Positions 20,547 to 32,897 of a stretch of 64,000 nt of DNA are shown in pieces (position 1 is the first letter of the stretch; every line of letters starts with the position of its first letter). A program made the translations under genes and the position numbers. Below the pieces are notes generated by a model. It searched no databases. It worked only from the letters and a program-made list of their open reading frames with translations, and was not told the origin of the DNA. This DNA is from Cubamyces lactineus (Eukaryota; Basidiomycota; Agaricomycetes; Polyporales; Polyporaceae), in the NCBI GenBank assembly GCA_022376465.1, contig JACDTU010000001.1, positions 930,001-994,000 on the forward strand, written 5' to 3'.

Positions 20547-23465
20547 ATGGATCCCCTCCTCCTTGCATCCTCGGTCCTAAACGACCACCAAGACCCTCCA
20601 GGGCACTACCCTGCCTCCCCACACTCAAATATATACGACCTCTCTCCTCACCTCGGCGGCCCATACGACTCCTTCGACCTCCCTGACACCGCCTCCCACT
20701 TTCCCCACACGCCCTCATATAACGGCTCCTATCAGAACTCACCCTACTCATCCTACTCCGACCTCCCTCCAATAGACGGCACCGACGACTCCCTTGGCCT
20801 CCTCGTAGACAACCCTTCCGGCATCTCCATCACTGAACCGGACCCGTACGACCCCCGAGAGTACGACGTTCCCTCCTCAGGCGGACCGCTCATTCTCGAC
20901 GAGCATTATATGAACGGTACCCACGTCTCCGTCTCACTCACGCCCCCCTTGCACGACTACTCATCCCCTAACGCGTTCGATCACGCCTCCCCGGCCTCTA
21001 GCAACGGCGCAGAAGAAGACGGTCACTCTCACGCTTCCTCTAACTCTTCCTACATGCACCCCTCGTCGCCCCGTCCCGACATCTCTCAGACGTTCCAGGA
21101 CAGTCTGTCCTTCCACTCGCCCGCATGGCCATCGAATTCTCTACCCGACGACCGTCGCTCACCACCGCTGAATAAGCCACAGTCGCCCCCACAGTTAGTC
21201 ATCCCGGACACAACTAGCCCTGGGGGTGCTGGTGTCGACTCTCCACCCATCATCAATGCACCCGATGGCGACGGTGGCCTGATAGGCTCTGGGCCGACTT
21301 TACAAATCGTGCCTGCTACACCCGTCAGTGGCGGCGGGGTCACACCTCAGGCGGCACCGTTCCGGGATTCGCTCGCTGGTGAGCTTTCTTTTCTCTTTCT
21401 CCCGCGCTCCCCGTCACAACCCGCTCTTTCGCTAACTCGCTACCGATTGCAGGCGGGTCCGCGAATGCAGGGTCGTCCGATGGGCAGGACTGGGCGCGTC
21501 ACCATTTTGGCGCGCCTGGCGGCCAATACGCCGATCAGGCCTTCACTTTCCCCGGATCAAGCTCATCCTCGGCGCTCGCCGACGACGGCTCCCAGCAACG
21601 GCAGCAGCAACAATACCAGTCGCACAGGGGCCAACAGTTTCTGCTCCCACAGGCACCCCAACGCACGCGAAGCCTCTCAGATACTTCGCTGCGCCCACCC
21701 CCAGTCTGGGATACGATTCCCATGAATCAGCCTGCGGAGCAGCGGCAAGGCGGAACCGTCAACCTCAACGATGTCCTCCCTGGTCCTGGGCAAGGACCCT
21801 CATCTGATCCGTTGCTTCAGCAGACGGGCTTCCGCGGCGCAGTACATCCGTCGTCGGCAGGGCCCCACCAGACGACGTTTGGGAATCAGCTCAATTCGTT
21901 CCACGCTTCGCAGTACGCGTCGGATTATCTCACCGTCGACGGGCCTGGCACGAGCATCCGTCGTGCCAAGTCCGACGGTGGGCGGAGCATGCACTCTCGC
22001 GGAGCACGATCGCTCGACATTCGACCCTCGAACTCACTCTCACCCGACCCGGGCATGCTCTTCCCGCCCGCAGGCCCGGCGCAGCAAGAGTTCATGCGTA
22101 GGCAGTTCCTCTCTCCCGCCGAGCCTGTCGCGTCCATCCGCAGCGGCCAGGGACATCATCGCCGCTCGAGCTCGGGTTCTCGCGAGCGCGGCGTTGGCGG
22201 CATGATGGGCATGGGTGGTGGGATGGGTATGGGTGGTGGAATGGTCGCCGGCTGGACAGGCAGTTCAGCATCAAGCGCACGTGCAAGCGCGAGTCCCTAC
22301 CCAAGCCCTTCTGCGAGCCCACGCCCAGGATACCCGGCGCTCCCTACCCACGACGTAGGCCTGTCTGGTCTCGGCGGGATGAACATGGACATGAATATGG
22401 TCGGCATGAGTCCAATGGGCATGCAGCGCTCGCTGTCGGGCCAGATGGGCCTGGCCGGGTCTGGGATGGGCGACTCGATGAAGGTCGCCATGTCCGTGTC
22501 CGTCGCTGGGGGTGTCGGCGCGGGCGGGATGGTGCGGAGCAACGTGTTGCAGGTGGACATGCCTGGGCAGGATGGTGCGGTGCCGATCAACGTGACAAGA
22601 CCGCATGTGACGACGCCGAGCACGGCGAAGGCGAGCCACGACCGTCGGAAACAGCCTGCCAACTTTGCGTGCCCGGTGCCAGGATGCGGGAGCACGTTCA
22701 CGCGGCATTTCAACTTGAAGGGTGCGTTTGTCTTGGTGTTGCTTGTCATCGACGAGAACGGGAGCTGACTGAGCTTTGTTCACATTTGTGTTCGTTTTGT
22801 GTGCGTCTCTCTCCCCTCCTCGTGGCTGCTGGTGGTGCGGTGGCGGCGTGCTCTTAGGTCACCTACGCTCGCACGCGGAGGAGAAACCCTACCAGTGCAA
22901 GTGGCCTGGGTGTGGCAAGGGCTTCGCGCGGCAGCACGACTGCAAGCGGCACGAGCAGCTACACCTCAACATCCGCCCGTACCCCTGCGAGGGCTGCAAG
23001 AAGAACTTCGCGCGGATGGACGCGCTCAACCGGCATCGTGAGTCTTCCTTTCGCTTGCTCTCTGTGCGCCTCCATCCTCGTTCCCCATCTTCCTCTTCTC
23101 TGCATCCTCCGCATCACATCTCCCCATCGCATCTGCTATCCCAATCTATCACCTGTACCACTCATCCACCATCCACCACCATCCACATCTCTTGCTTCAG
23201 GCTGATGGCGCACGTCGTGTATCCCCGTATGCAACGATGATGAACTGACGTCCCAGGTTGTTCAGTGCGCTCCGAAGGCGGCGCGGAATGCCGGAAGATC
23301 CAGGAGGAGCTCGTGCCCGGGTCGACGGCTCATCTTGACGCGCCCGCAACTGCGGCGTCGTCGGCGTCGGACAGTGGCGCGGAGGGCGGCTCGGCGCCCC
23401 CGTCGGGGGCTGAGGTCAAGCCCGACCCGGACGGCGCGTGGTCCAGCGGGGGCATGATCATGTAG
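20547..23465 (+). CDS. CRZ1: Crz1-type C2H2 zinc-finger transcription factor
   Basis: Exons 20547-21378, 21453-22721, 22858-23037, 23266-23465 give 826 aa. Three tandem C2H2 fingers occupy about residues 683-768: [10 protein letters not shown]...[37 protein letters not shown]. They end in [10 protein letters not shown], the signature of calcineurin-responsive Crz1/Prz1 factors. The long N-terminus is Ser/Pro-rich, with a Gln run, a Met/Gly-rich stretch near residue 530, and the phospho-site-like [10 protein letters not shown]. Known role: nuclear entry after calcineurin dephosphorylation and activation of calcium and cell-wall stress genes. Assignment rests on the finger sequence and layout; a related C2H2 paralogue cannot be excluded. 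Finger coding is split over three exons. Confidence 0.88.
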
Positions 23466-26216
23466 TGCGGCAGGAGCGGCGGGGCAACTCCCACTCCTCC
23501 TAACGTCCTTCATGTCGCTGTTGCTGATGCCCGAGTCGTCGGTTCTGTCGAACCTGCCTGTACACTGACGCTGAGCTGTGTGCTGAGCATTTCACCCCAT
23601 GTCCTCTCATGCTCGTCTCCCCTCCCCTCCTCCTCCTTGCCATACGCTCTTCCCTCGCCGTTCCCCTCCGACCTCCTGCTGTGACTTCCCCGCGGTTACC
23701 AACGCTCTCGCCCATGTGCACGATCCCGATCCTCGCGTCTGTTGCCGTTGCCGTTGTCCTGCCCCCGTCCCAGTCTTCGTCTTCGTCCCCGTCGCGCTCT
23801 ATATCTATATCCGACCCTGATGACCGTCTTATCTAACGTACGTCTCGCGGACGCTCCCCGGCGGCTTCTCATTTTCCTCGTCCCCTCGTTCCCTCGTCGT
23901 TTTTGTGTTTGTTTTCCATGTGTCCTTGACTTTGTGTGTATCTACGATGATTTTTTCCCTTTCCTATCCCTTTTTGCTTCGCGCATAATCCCTCCACCAC
24001 CACCTCCGCGTGCAAGCGCAAGCGCTGTGTTGCCTGCCACCACCCTCCCTGATCTTCCCGAACTTCATCCTCTTGCCTTCACCTTTCCTTCGTCTAACAT
24101 TCGTCCCTTGTCGTTGTTTCCCACCTTGTGCGCGTTCCAGATCTTATTGGACGCGTCATTACGCCTCTTCCTTATCGTACGTGCGCTGTCGGGGCGCGAG
24201 CGGAGCGATGCGTTGCGTTTGAACGGACGTCGGGGCTCTAGCGCGCGAGTGCGTCGGAGGCTTGGGGGCGGTGCAGCCTATGTTGTGGGCTGTGGGCGAG
24301 GCTGGGCGAGGGGCAAGGAGAGGAGGGGAAGGAGATGGAGAGGCGGAGGGATAGGACGGGAGGGTGTGTGAGGGGCGGGACCCACACGGTGCTCGCAGTT
24401 GCAGAGGATGTGGGCGAGTAGGGCCAACATCATCTCCCGCCATCCTCTGGCGATACGTTCTACCTGCTTCCCCTGCTGGATCCACCTCCCTCCTCTCAGC
24501 GACCGACTGTCATGCACATATGATGCCCACTCACTCCCTCTTGCGCGAGCACTACTGACGCTGGTTCTGCTGCCCTGTTTATATTCCCCCGTAACATACG
24601 TTCTCTCCGTTATCTCTCTATGGGCCCTCACTCACTCCCTCGCCATCCCATCTAGTTCCCTGATTACTCCCATCTCTCCATCTCTCCGTCCCCGTCCCTC
24701 TCTCTCTCTCTCGCTCGCACAATTTCTGTCTATCTCTATCTCTCTCTTATCGAGTCTCCCCCTGCGCACGCACGAAGAATTGTAGCCTAGCTAGTAGTAC
24801 CCCCTCGTCCTCCTCGTCCTCCCTGGTAGATATCGATACGTACTGGAACTTGTCATTCCCCCCTCGTTTTCCGGGCGATATTTATTGTATGAGAGCTTTT
24901 TCTGCAGAATATACAATCTCTATCCTCTTGGTACCTTCTGGTGGATTCTGACGTTTATTCGGGGCCTGGTACCCAAGTTGAGCTGGAGGCGGTTAGTAGA
25001 CTACCGAGCGTGTAGAGCGTATTAGGGTTGAGTAGGATCCGGATATCTGGATATCCGTCGAAGCACGTTGCTGCGGGCCTAAGTAGACTTTCATTACGGT
25101 TGCGGCACAATCGCTCGGGAGCGTAGTCTGGCAGTGGCACGGACACAACTCGGGGCGTGTCCTCGACGATCCGCGGCGCCGACGCGGTATGTAGAGAGCA
25201 CCGTCATGACAAGCGCATGCCACACGCGCGAATGTATTGAGTTTGCGGCTATCGCGCTTGGACTTACGTTGCGCGCGATGGCTGGTACGCGGTGGCTTGC
25301 GTTGCGAGGCAACTCGTTGTTGCCCGTCGACAACTTGTGCGCTCTCCATACGGTGCAGGTATCGCGATGATGGTCGACTGGCCGGCGTTGGTATGCATCC
25401 CGCGCTGCCTGGCAGTGGCACGGAGGAGGACAAGGCCAAGGACTGGCGGTGCACTGCCGCGGTGTGCGCCACCGTTATAAAGAGGGGCGGACCGCGTTGG
25501 GCCGGGATCCCCGCAGACGTCAACGACCGCGACGACGACTCGGGCGACAGCAGCAGCAGCAACAGCAGCAGCAGCACGCAGCGAGAAGACGTTCGCTCTC
25601 GTGCTCATCCCCCTCTTCTCCGCTTCCTCGCCCCGCTTCGCAGCGCACATCGTCCGCAACCGAGGGCTGTAAGAGCACCCAGGCTCCGTATACGCCCTAT
25701 TTGCGACGCCCTGCTTGCCTTTCCCGGCTCTGACTCAGCGCGCAATCGTCCCCAGCCTCTGTGCACTTGACTCTCGCTCGCCCACCCACCCGCCGCGACC
25801 GCCGCGTAGGTCATAGGATCCGCCCGCACACGGCCTCTCCTCGGTCCTTCTTCAGCCTTACGCCTCAGCCCTCCCCCGCTTCTCCTTGGCCTTCAGCAAA
25901 TCCCCCTCGACCGCCCTCTTCTGCCACCCTCTGCCACCTCCCATTTGCCGCTTCCCACATCCGCCCACCATCCTGCGGCTGCGAGCGCGCCTCGTCTCGA
26001 CTCTCGACTCTCGACTTTCAATCTTCCCGCGCTGCCAGTGAAGCTTATCTGCGTCGCGTCTATCGCGGCTCGCACACACCCTCGAGCTCTCAGCCGCCTA
26101 CTTCCGCTTGTGACGACTGCTTGCCGTAACGTCTGCATCCCAGGGTCCTCTCTCCTCAGTGCTCTTGCACCGTCCTCATCCCGACCAGCCGTGCTCCGTA
26201 GGAGAACTAGGCAGCT
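23466..26216. other. Long spacer with pyrimidine-rich and CAG repeats
   Basis: 2.75 kb without a supported gene. It contains a probable pyrimidine-rich 3' UTR, a CT dinucleotide run near 24695-24715, and a CAG/CAA microsatellite at about 25548-25577. The 5' flank of the WD40 gene is at the right. Confidence 0.5.
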
Positions 26217-28733
26217 ATGGCGCGCGGGCTTTCTTCGCTGCTCTCCTCCCCAGAACCGTGTACGGTGGCCCCGACCGCTGTGACCATTGGCCATGTGTGA
26301 GTCTCCCTTTCTAGCGTTTCTTTGTTTTGCGTGGTGTTCTCTGCAAGCCGCCGCATACCTACCCCTTGGCGTGCGTATACGGGCTGACGGTTCTGCATGC
26401 CTTTGTTTCCAAACTGTTGCTGGTTCCACTTATTGGTACTCGACCAACGTGCACTCGCACAGAACAGACAAGCGACGCGAGGGGATGGAACGAATGCTCA
26501 CACTCCTCTTGCTCGCGCAGACAACTTCGAGACGTCCTCATATGTCCTCATGAGAAAGGCATCCTCACCTATCCCCGCAACTACTCCATCATTGAGCACG
26601 ACATCCTGAATCCCCATGCAGTGCGTCGTCTATGTTTCGTTGCGCATCGTATGCTGTGCTTACAGTGTGCACCAGCACCCACGACGCCTCGTCGACCTCA
26701 CGTTCACTCCTAACACCATCTCCGCCCTCATTCTCCCTGACACCAATGATACACTCCTTGCGGCCGGCGGCCAAGAAGCGGAGCTCCATCTATCATACTA
26801 CCAATCCTCTGATTCATGCACATCATCCTCGGCATCGTCCACACGCTCGATACGGAGCGCGCCCCGCGGGTTCGGGCGCAAGCTGTGGGAGAGCAAGTAC
26901 ATCCTCGAGCACGCCGCATCGATCAACAACTCCGTGATGCTCACGTCGATGAGCTTCTCCCGCTCGAACGAGAGCGCGGCCGAGCCGCGCATCCTCGTGA
27001 GCAACAACGACAAGACCGTCAAGTTTTACGACATCGCTGTGCGCAATGGCAAGGTCGAGAACGACTATGAGCCCCGATTGCTCGACATTGGACAGCTGCG
27101 GTTGGACGTGCCCGTCAATCACTGTACGTGTGTCTCGTTTGGACTGCCTTCGCGCAGATCTGTTGTGGGTCTGACAGTTCACCATCTTTGTTCGCCCGAC
27201 AGCGTCCGTCTCGCCGGATGGCCGCACCCTCCTATGTGTCGGCGATTCCCCAGACGTGTACATACACAGAATCACAGGCGGATCTCGGATCTCGTTCACG
27301 CCCATCGCGACGCTCTCGCTCTCGCCCTACATCCAACAGACCCACGCCAGCGGGTTCGCGCCCGTCTCCACGATCGACGCGTCCTTCTCGACCGCGTTCT
27401 CAGCGGACGGGTCGAAGTTCGCCGTCGCGTCGCAGGAGGGCGTCGTCGTCGTCTGGGACGTCCGGAGCACGAAGCCGCTCAAGGTCTTCCAGACGGACAA
27501 GACCCGGGCGACGGTCTCCGCCGCAGGACGCGGTGTGCCCGCGGGCGCAATGGGCGGGTGGGACTTCCCGTGGGACTGGTCCCGCAGCGGCGCACGCGCC
27601 CCCGGCTGGGGCGTGCGAAGCGTCAAGTTCAGCCCGTCCGGCGTGGGCAGGGAGGTGATGACGTTCACAGAGGTGCGTGCCACGGCTCTCTCGCGCTGTG
27701 GCGCTGGCCGAGTCTGGATGGGAACGCTGACGGGCGATGTTGTGTGTTGTTGCAGCATACGTCTTTGCTTCATGTCGTCGACGCGCGCACGTTTGAGACG
27801 GAGGAGATCGTGCGGATACCGAGCTTTGAGTCCTCTGCGTACGCCCCTTCCATGTCAGCGCGCACGCGCTCCACGTCGCCGGTGTCGCGATCGACCACTT
27901 CTATACGCCCGGCAAGTACTATCGATTCGCTACCCATCACCGACCCACGACGCATCGTCGTCTTCAGCGGTGCGTTGGAAGACACGTTCCGGATACCGAC
28001 GTCCGACAGCAGCGCGACGACGAGCGGGTGGCGTGTGCAACGACGCACGCGGCGGCTGCACGTCAGCGGGCGGGACGACCTCTCCCCAGACGACGACCCA
28101 GACAACATCGTCGTCATCCCTCAGTTGGGCGACCGCGAGCTCGACAACGGCGTCCGGCGGCTGCTCAGCCGGCGCCACGGCTCGCGAACCGCACTCCTCG
28201 ACGCCGAGTCGGACCCGCGCGAGCCACTCGACGGTGCGGCGGCGGACGGCACAACCGTCGTGCGCGAGGGCGAGGAGATGGATGTGGACGAGCTCGAGAG
28301 CGACTGTCTCTCGTCGCACGCGCCATCCCGGTCCGGCTCGCCCGCGCCCGCATCACAACTCTCGCTCCAATCCTCTGGGACGCGCCCGCTCGAGCTCTTA
28401 CGCACACGCCCGACACTGCTCGCGCGGAGAGAGAGCAGCGGGCCATACCCCTCAGGCACGCGCTGGGGCCCCGCGTCCGCATCTGCATCTGCCTCCGCCT
28501 CCGCCTCCGCGTCCACACTCGGGTCGAGCACAGCAGCATCGTCCGCGCGCCGGCACAGACGGGGGCTTGGGGCGGGGCGCGGGGAGGAGGGCGTGGAGGA
28601 GGACCAGGACTTGGCGGGGACGTGCTTTGACCCGAGCGGGACGTTTGTGTATGTCGCGGGCGTGAAGGGGATTGCGGAGTGGAGGGTGCGCGGGGCGGAG
28701 CAGCGGTGGTGGACGGAGCCGGAGTGGGCGTGA
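26217..28733 (+). CDS. WD40-repeat protein with a DUF2415-like C-terminal part
   Basis: Exons 26217-26296, 26521-26620, 26676-27123, 27203-27672, 27756-28733 give 691 aa. The N-terminus GHVQLRDVLICPHEKG leads into repeats ending in WD-like strands: ILVSNNDKTVKFYDI, SVSPDGRTLLCVGDSPDVYIHRI, FSADGSKFAVASQEGVVVVWDVRS. HTSLLHVVDARTFE follows. A long disordered insert (about residues 410-640, acidic and Ser/Ala-rich) precedes a last blade, AGTCFDPSGTFVYVAGVKG. The order matches fungal WD40/DUF2415 proteins of unknown function. The second intron (26621-26675, 55 nt) was placed on phase and could shift slightly. It is probably a scaffold protein; no catalytic motif is seen. Confidence 0.8.
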
Positions 28734-29580
28734 GCGTGAGCTGTGTGTGGCGAGGTGAGCGTGTGGTGTCCTGCCCTCCCTGAAGGAGGTGGAGGACGCT
28801 CGCTCTCATGCGCCCTGTCCGCGCCCGAGTTATTCGTCTAAAGTGATGTCTCGTATGACGTCCTCCCCATCCTCCCAGCTCCCTTACTCCTTGCCACGGC
28901 TTGCTCGTCCCTCACTTACGACCTTTGAACGACCTCTTGGCATGATACTTATTTTCTCCTCTTCTCATTCTCATTCTGTCTCCCACCAGCATCGGACTCC
29001 GGCACCCTCGTTCGTCCCCTCTCGTCATGTACCTCTCTCCCTTCCCGCTCTCTCCTCTCCTCACCTTCCCACCTCCGTGTAGTCATACAGGATATACACA
29101 TGTACCATCGCCCCGTCGCCATCTCCCTGTCTCGCCTCATCCCGCTCCGTCGTGCCTCGTCCTGTCATATTCTGTTACTCTGTTAGGTTCCCCATATCTC
29201 TCTAGCCTCTGACAGCCGTGCGCTGAGCATGTACTATATCTCGGATCGGAAAATCTGTATCATCTTTGTTCTCCCTTTATAGCTCGCTATCACCAATGAT
29301 TCTGCTGAATACCCACAGTCAATCCAAGAGACCGTCTGCAGAGGGCCTATTGTCCGCTGGAAAGAGTTGCTTCCGCGAAGGTGTGCGGCCAGACGCGTCA
29401 CGGTCACGTGACGATTGGACATGATGGGCGCGTGGTGTGGTTTCGGCTAAACGAGGATCGTTCAAGTGAACGTCCATCATCTCATCCCGCTCCCTCCTCC
29501 TCCAGCACCTTTCAGACCGTTTTCCTCGTCTTCTGCTCACGAACCCTCACGAAAGCATTATACCTGAACGACTGACGACC
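28734..29580. other. Intergenic region with the promoter of the KEN-motif gene
   Basis: No gene is seen. Near the right end lie the sites listed at 29393-29418. Confidence 0.5.
29393..29418. promoter_or_regulatory. MCB (ACGCGT) plus E-box palindrome plus inverted CCAAT
   Basis: ACGCGT at 29393-29398, then the 10-bp palindrome GTCACGTGAC at 29403-29412, then GATTGG (inverted CCAAT) at 29413-29418. The cluster lies about 165-190 bp upstream of the next ATG. MCB binds G1/S MBF and CACGTG binds bHLH factors in fungi; use here is inferred. Confidence 0.4.
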
Positions 29581-31743
29581 ATGGCAAAACCACGCAACAG
29601 CGTCTTGTACCTCTTCGACCCGCTCCAGCAGTCGCCGTCGCGGTCGACGTCGCCGTGCCGCAATTCGTCGCCTGAGCTCGGTGCTTCGGACAAGGAGAAC
29701 GACGTGCCTGCTGGCGATATTACGATGTTCTTTAGCCGGCCGTATGGGCTGTACAAGGACGCGAACCTCCATGCGCAGCCGCGCACGCCGAAGGGCAAGC
29801 TCATCGACATTGGGGACACCCCAGCGCCGGACAGGCACTGGGACGATGCGGACGACGGCGATGCGGAGCACGACGGGAGCGACGCAGATGGGGAGCAGTC
29901 CGAGAGCGATGTGGAGGGTGCTAATGCTACAGCGACGGCTCCTCCGCGGACACCCCTTGCTGACTTGGCGGTGGAGGAGACTCCCAGGCCACACCAGACC
30001 CTCGGCCGTCCGAGCACGCTCGACTCCCAGCAGCGGCCTCTCCGGGCACCCGTGTTTACTGCTCCCACAAGCCTGCCTCGCAACGACGACTCCCTCCAGG
30101 CACTGTTCCCGGCGCCACAAGGCTCTCCGCTGGCTGAGGTCATCAACTCCATTAACCTCTCCGCGATGGGCATCTCCGACGACGGGGCGCCGGATGCCGA
30201 GCATGCATTGTCGCAGGCCTTGGAGACGACGGAGCCGGAGGTGGAGACGGAGACGGAGGCGAGGGACGACCGCCTGGCGTCGCCGTTCCCCGAAATCAAC
30301 ATATGCGCACCCGAGACGCCCGTTCTTGCCGAGTTCGACTTGGAGCGGCCTGGGCAAGAGGAGAGCGAGTCGGTGCAGGACGTGGTGTCCCCGGCGACTC
30401 GCGGGTCGACGCTTCGCCCGCCCTCGACGCTTACGCAGCTTTCGCCCGACGATCCGCGTCGGGCGTCCGTGGATCTGTACTCGTCGTTTCACCTCCAGAT
30501 GCAGTCGGCGGAGATGTCGTTCGACCTGCTGAACGACAAGATCTCGTTCCTTGGCGGTGCGGGCGGCCAGGACTCGTTCTGGGCCGGGGGCGACGACGCT
30601 GATGCGATGTTTGAGTTTGACGAGGAGAGACGCGAGAACGCGGGCGAGACCGTGGTGGAGAGGCACGAGTCGCACGACGACGGGTTGACGGAACGTGTGT
30701 TCACGCCGCCCCGGGCTGAAGTCGCGCAGGTTGTGCGCTCGCCGACGGAGGAGGCCGCGAAGGTGCCGCTCCCGATGTCTCCGCCACCCTCCACTCCTTC
30801 CCCCCGGGGTAAGTGAGAGCTGTTGCCATAATGTGTTCTTGTGCTCATGGTCATCCTAGTTACGCCACAACGGATCGTACAACAAGCCTTTGAGACGGAA
30901 CCGCCTTCGCCGCCAACTTCGCCGGTGTCCCTGGACGAGCCCTCCCTCCTGCTGGAGTCGGAGCCCCTCCCGCCACCGATGCCGGCACCGGCGCCGGTGC
31001 CTGCCTTGCGCATCATGAAGAAGACGTTCAAGCTAGCTAGCCGTCAGACCACGCCGCCCGAGCCGACTTCGAAACCCTCGGTATCGCCGACGACGTCTGA
31101 GCCTGTTGTGAAGGTCCCCTCGGTTTCGGCCAAAGCGACACCCAACCCCGTGCCTATTGCCGCCCCTCAGCCTACCCGCCCTGCTATCCGTGGGGTTCAA
31201 CGCCCCCCGGCAATCATGCTTGCAGCAGGAAACGTCATCATTGGTCTCCCGCCGCAAGGCAACCAGCGCAGTGCTTCGACGTCGACGTCGAGTTCTTCGT
31301 CAAGCGGTAGCTCCGCCTCGAGGCCTGCTCGTGTCCCCACTCAGGATGCCGCCGCCGCAGCCTCTCGCTTTGCATCGGCGGGCGTCCGCCGGCCGACGCT
31401 CGTCAACAAGGAGCGGCCTGCTACGATCCGTGGTACAAGTACTGCGCCAGCGACGAGGCCTGTGAAGCCGACAGCGTCCGCTCCCGGTCTCACGCGTACA
31501 GCGTCGACGAGTGCAATTAGCTCGAAGACCAGCTCTGCGTCGAGTGGCGCGAGTGGCATCCGGCCTCCTTCGCGCATCGCTGCGCCTGGTACAACTACCG
31601 GTGCGGGGTCGGCACTCCCGCGGCCTGCGTCGAAGCTGCCTGGACCGTCCGCGTCTGGCCTTTCTAGGCAGGCAAAGGTTGGAGGTCTCGTTCGCCCGCG
31701 GGTTGTCACTGCCCCGCGTGCGCCGACGGGCGGGCGGTTCTAG
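29581..31743 (+). CDS. Ser/Pro-rich protein with a KEN motif and basic C-terminus, function unknown
   Basis: Exons 29581-30808 and 30860-31743 (intron 51 nt) give 703 aa. I do not recognise a domain. Seen: a short N-terminal hydrophobic motif SVLYLFDPL, then DKEND with a KEN sequence at residues 38-40. A long acidic Ser/Pro/Thr-rich body follows, with many SP/TP sites. A possibly folded patch is EMSFDLLNDKISFLGG. The last 200 residues are basic and rich in Ser/Ala/Pro/Arg (RPATIRG, RPVKPTASAP, SRQAKVGGLVRPR), similar in composition to microtubule-binding tails. KEN motifs can be APC/C degrons, and together with SP/TP sites this hints at cell-cycle control, but that is inference from composition only. 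Confidence 0.72.
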
Positions 31744-32897
31744 TTCTCTGGTTGCTGCTCCTATTCCTATCTGCTGGCCCTGTTCCACAAGACTTGGATA
31801 GAGACCCGTACCCACGCGTACACGGTCAAGGATGAACAGACACATCAACACTGCATATACCGAGCGCACGGCATCCTGCCCTGACGCATCACAGCATCAC
31901 GTATCATCGTCACAAACCCACAAGCCACGTTCTGAACTAAGTATGCCGCCTCATTTATATGGTCCATGAGTACTATCACCGCCGCTGTTTTCCGCCTCTC
32001 ACACTCGCATTCGGGTCCCCTCGTCATCGTGCATCACTCAAGAGCCACGAGCGTACCCACCACATCCCATCTCAACCCATTTCATCTCACTCGAGCTCTC
32101 CTATACGTACGTACATACATACAACGTCCACCTCACAGCATCCCCCGTCCGACTCTCCACGCGTCTCTCTACATTCCCCTCATCTTCGAGTGTTCCTGCG
32201 CTGTGATCCCCCATGTGCATAGCTATCTCGTATATCATTGGTTATTGCTTTCGCCCATCTGCGGCCGCTACCCCGTATTCTTTGGTTATGCGATGTTGTC
32301 CCAGTGCTGAGTGAACTAACCAATTGCTACGCCTCGTATCTTCGACAACAGCCCGGCGTATTCACCACGAGCACATGCCCAAGGGAGATACAGCCAAGTG
32401 ATGGATGCCCGACTCGCTCGTATCGAAAGGACGGGTTGGTGGAACACGCATTCGGTTCGAGCGAGTTCCGAGTTCAAACGTTCAACGTTCAACGTTCAGA
32501 GCTCGTCTCGAGACTCGACGGCAACGCTCAGCGCTCAGTACTAGGTGCGGGCAACACGGCTGGTCCCCGGCATCCCTCGTGTCACGGGATGAGTCCACCA
32601 TGAGGACAATGGCAATGCGGCTGCCACATGTCATCAGCACTATATGCCCACTGTGGCGAGTATATTTGGATGCTACTGTCGAGCGACATCGATCGTCTTA
32701 CCGCGACGCACTAGTACTGGTACCCAACGGGTCGCACTCCAGGACTTATCCTCAGGCAGCCCTGCTGGCATCCAAGACGATGCGTCAGGGTTGGGAATTG
32801 TGCGTGATATTCTATAACGTACTCACCAGCTCGTCGCTATGAGCATCGAGGAGCGTCTCACTAGTACTGATACTCGGTCAACTTGACTCCAGTGTCA
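31744..32897. other. Intergenic spacer
   Basis: 3' flank of the KEN-motif gene and 5' flank of the F-box gene. Nothing else is recognised. Confidence 0.5.

Noticed and set aside
25548..25577. CAG/CAA run as a polyglutamine coding segment
   Set aside because: No exon context around it; treated as a microsatellite in the spacer.
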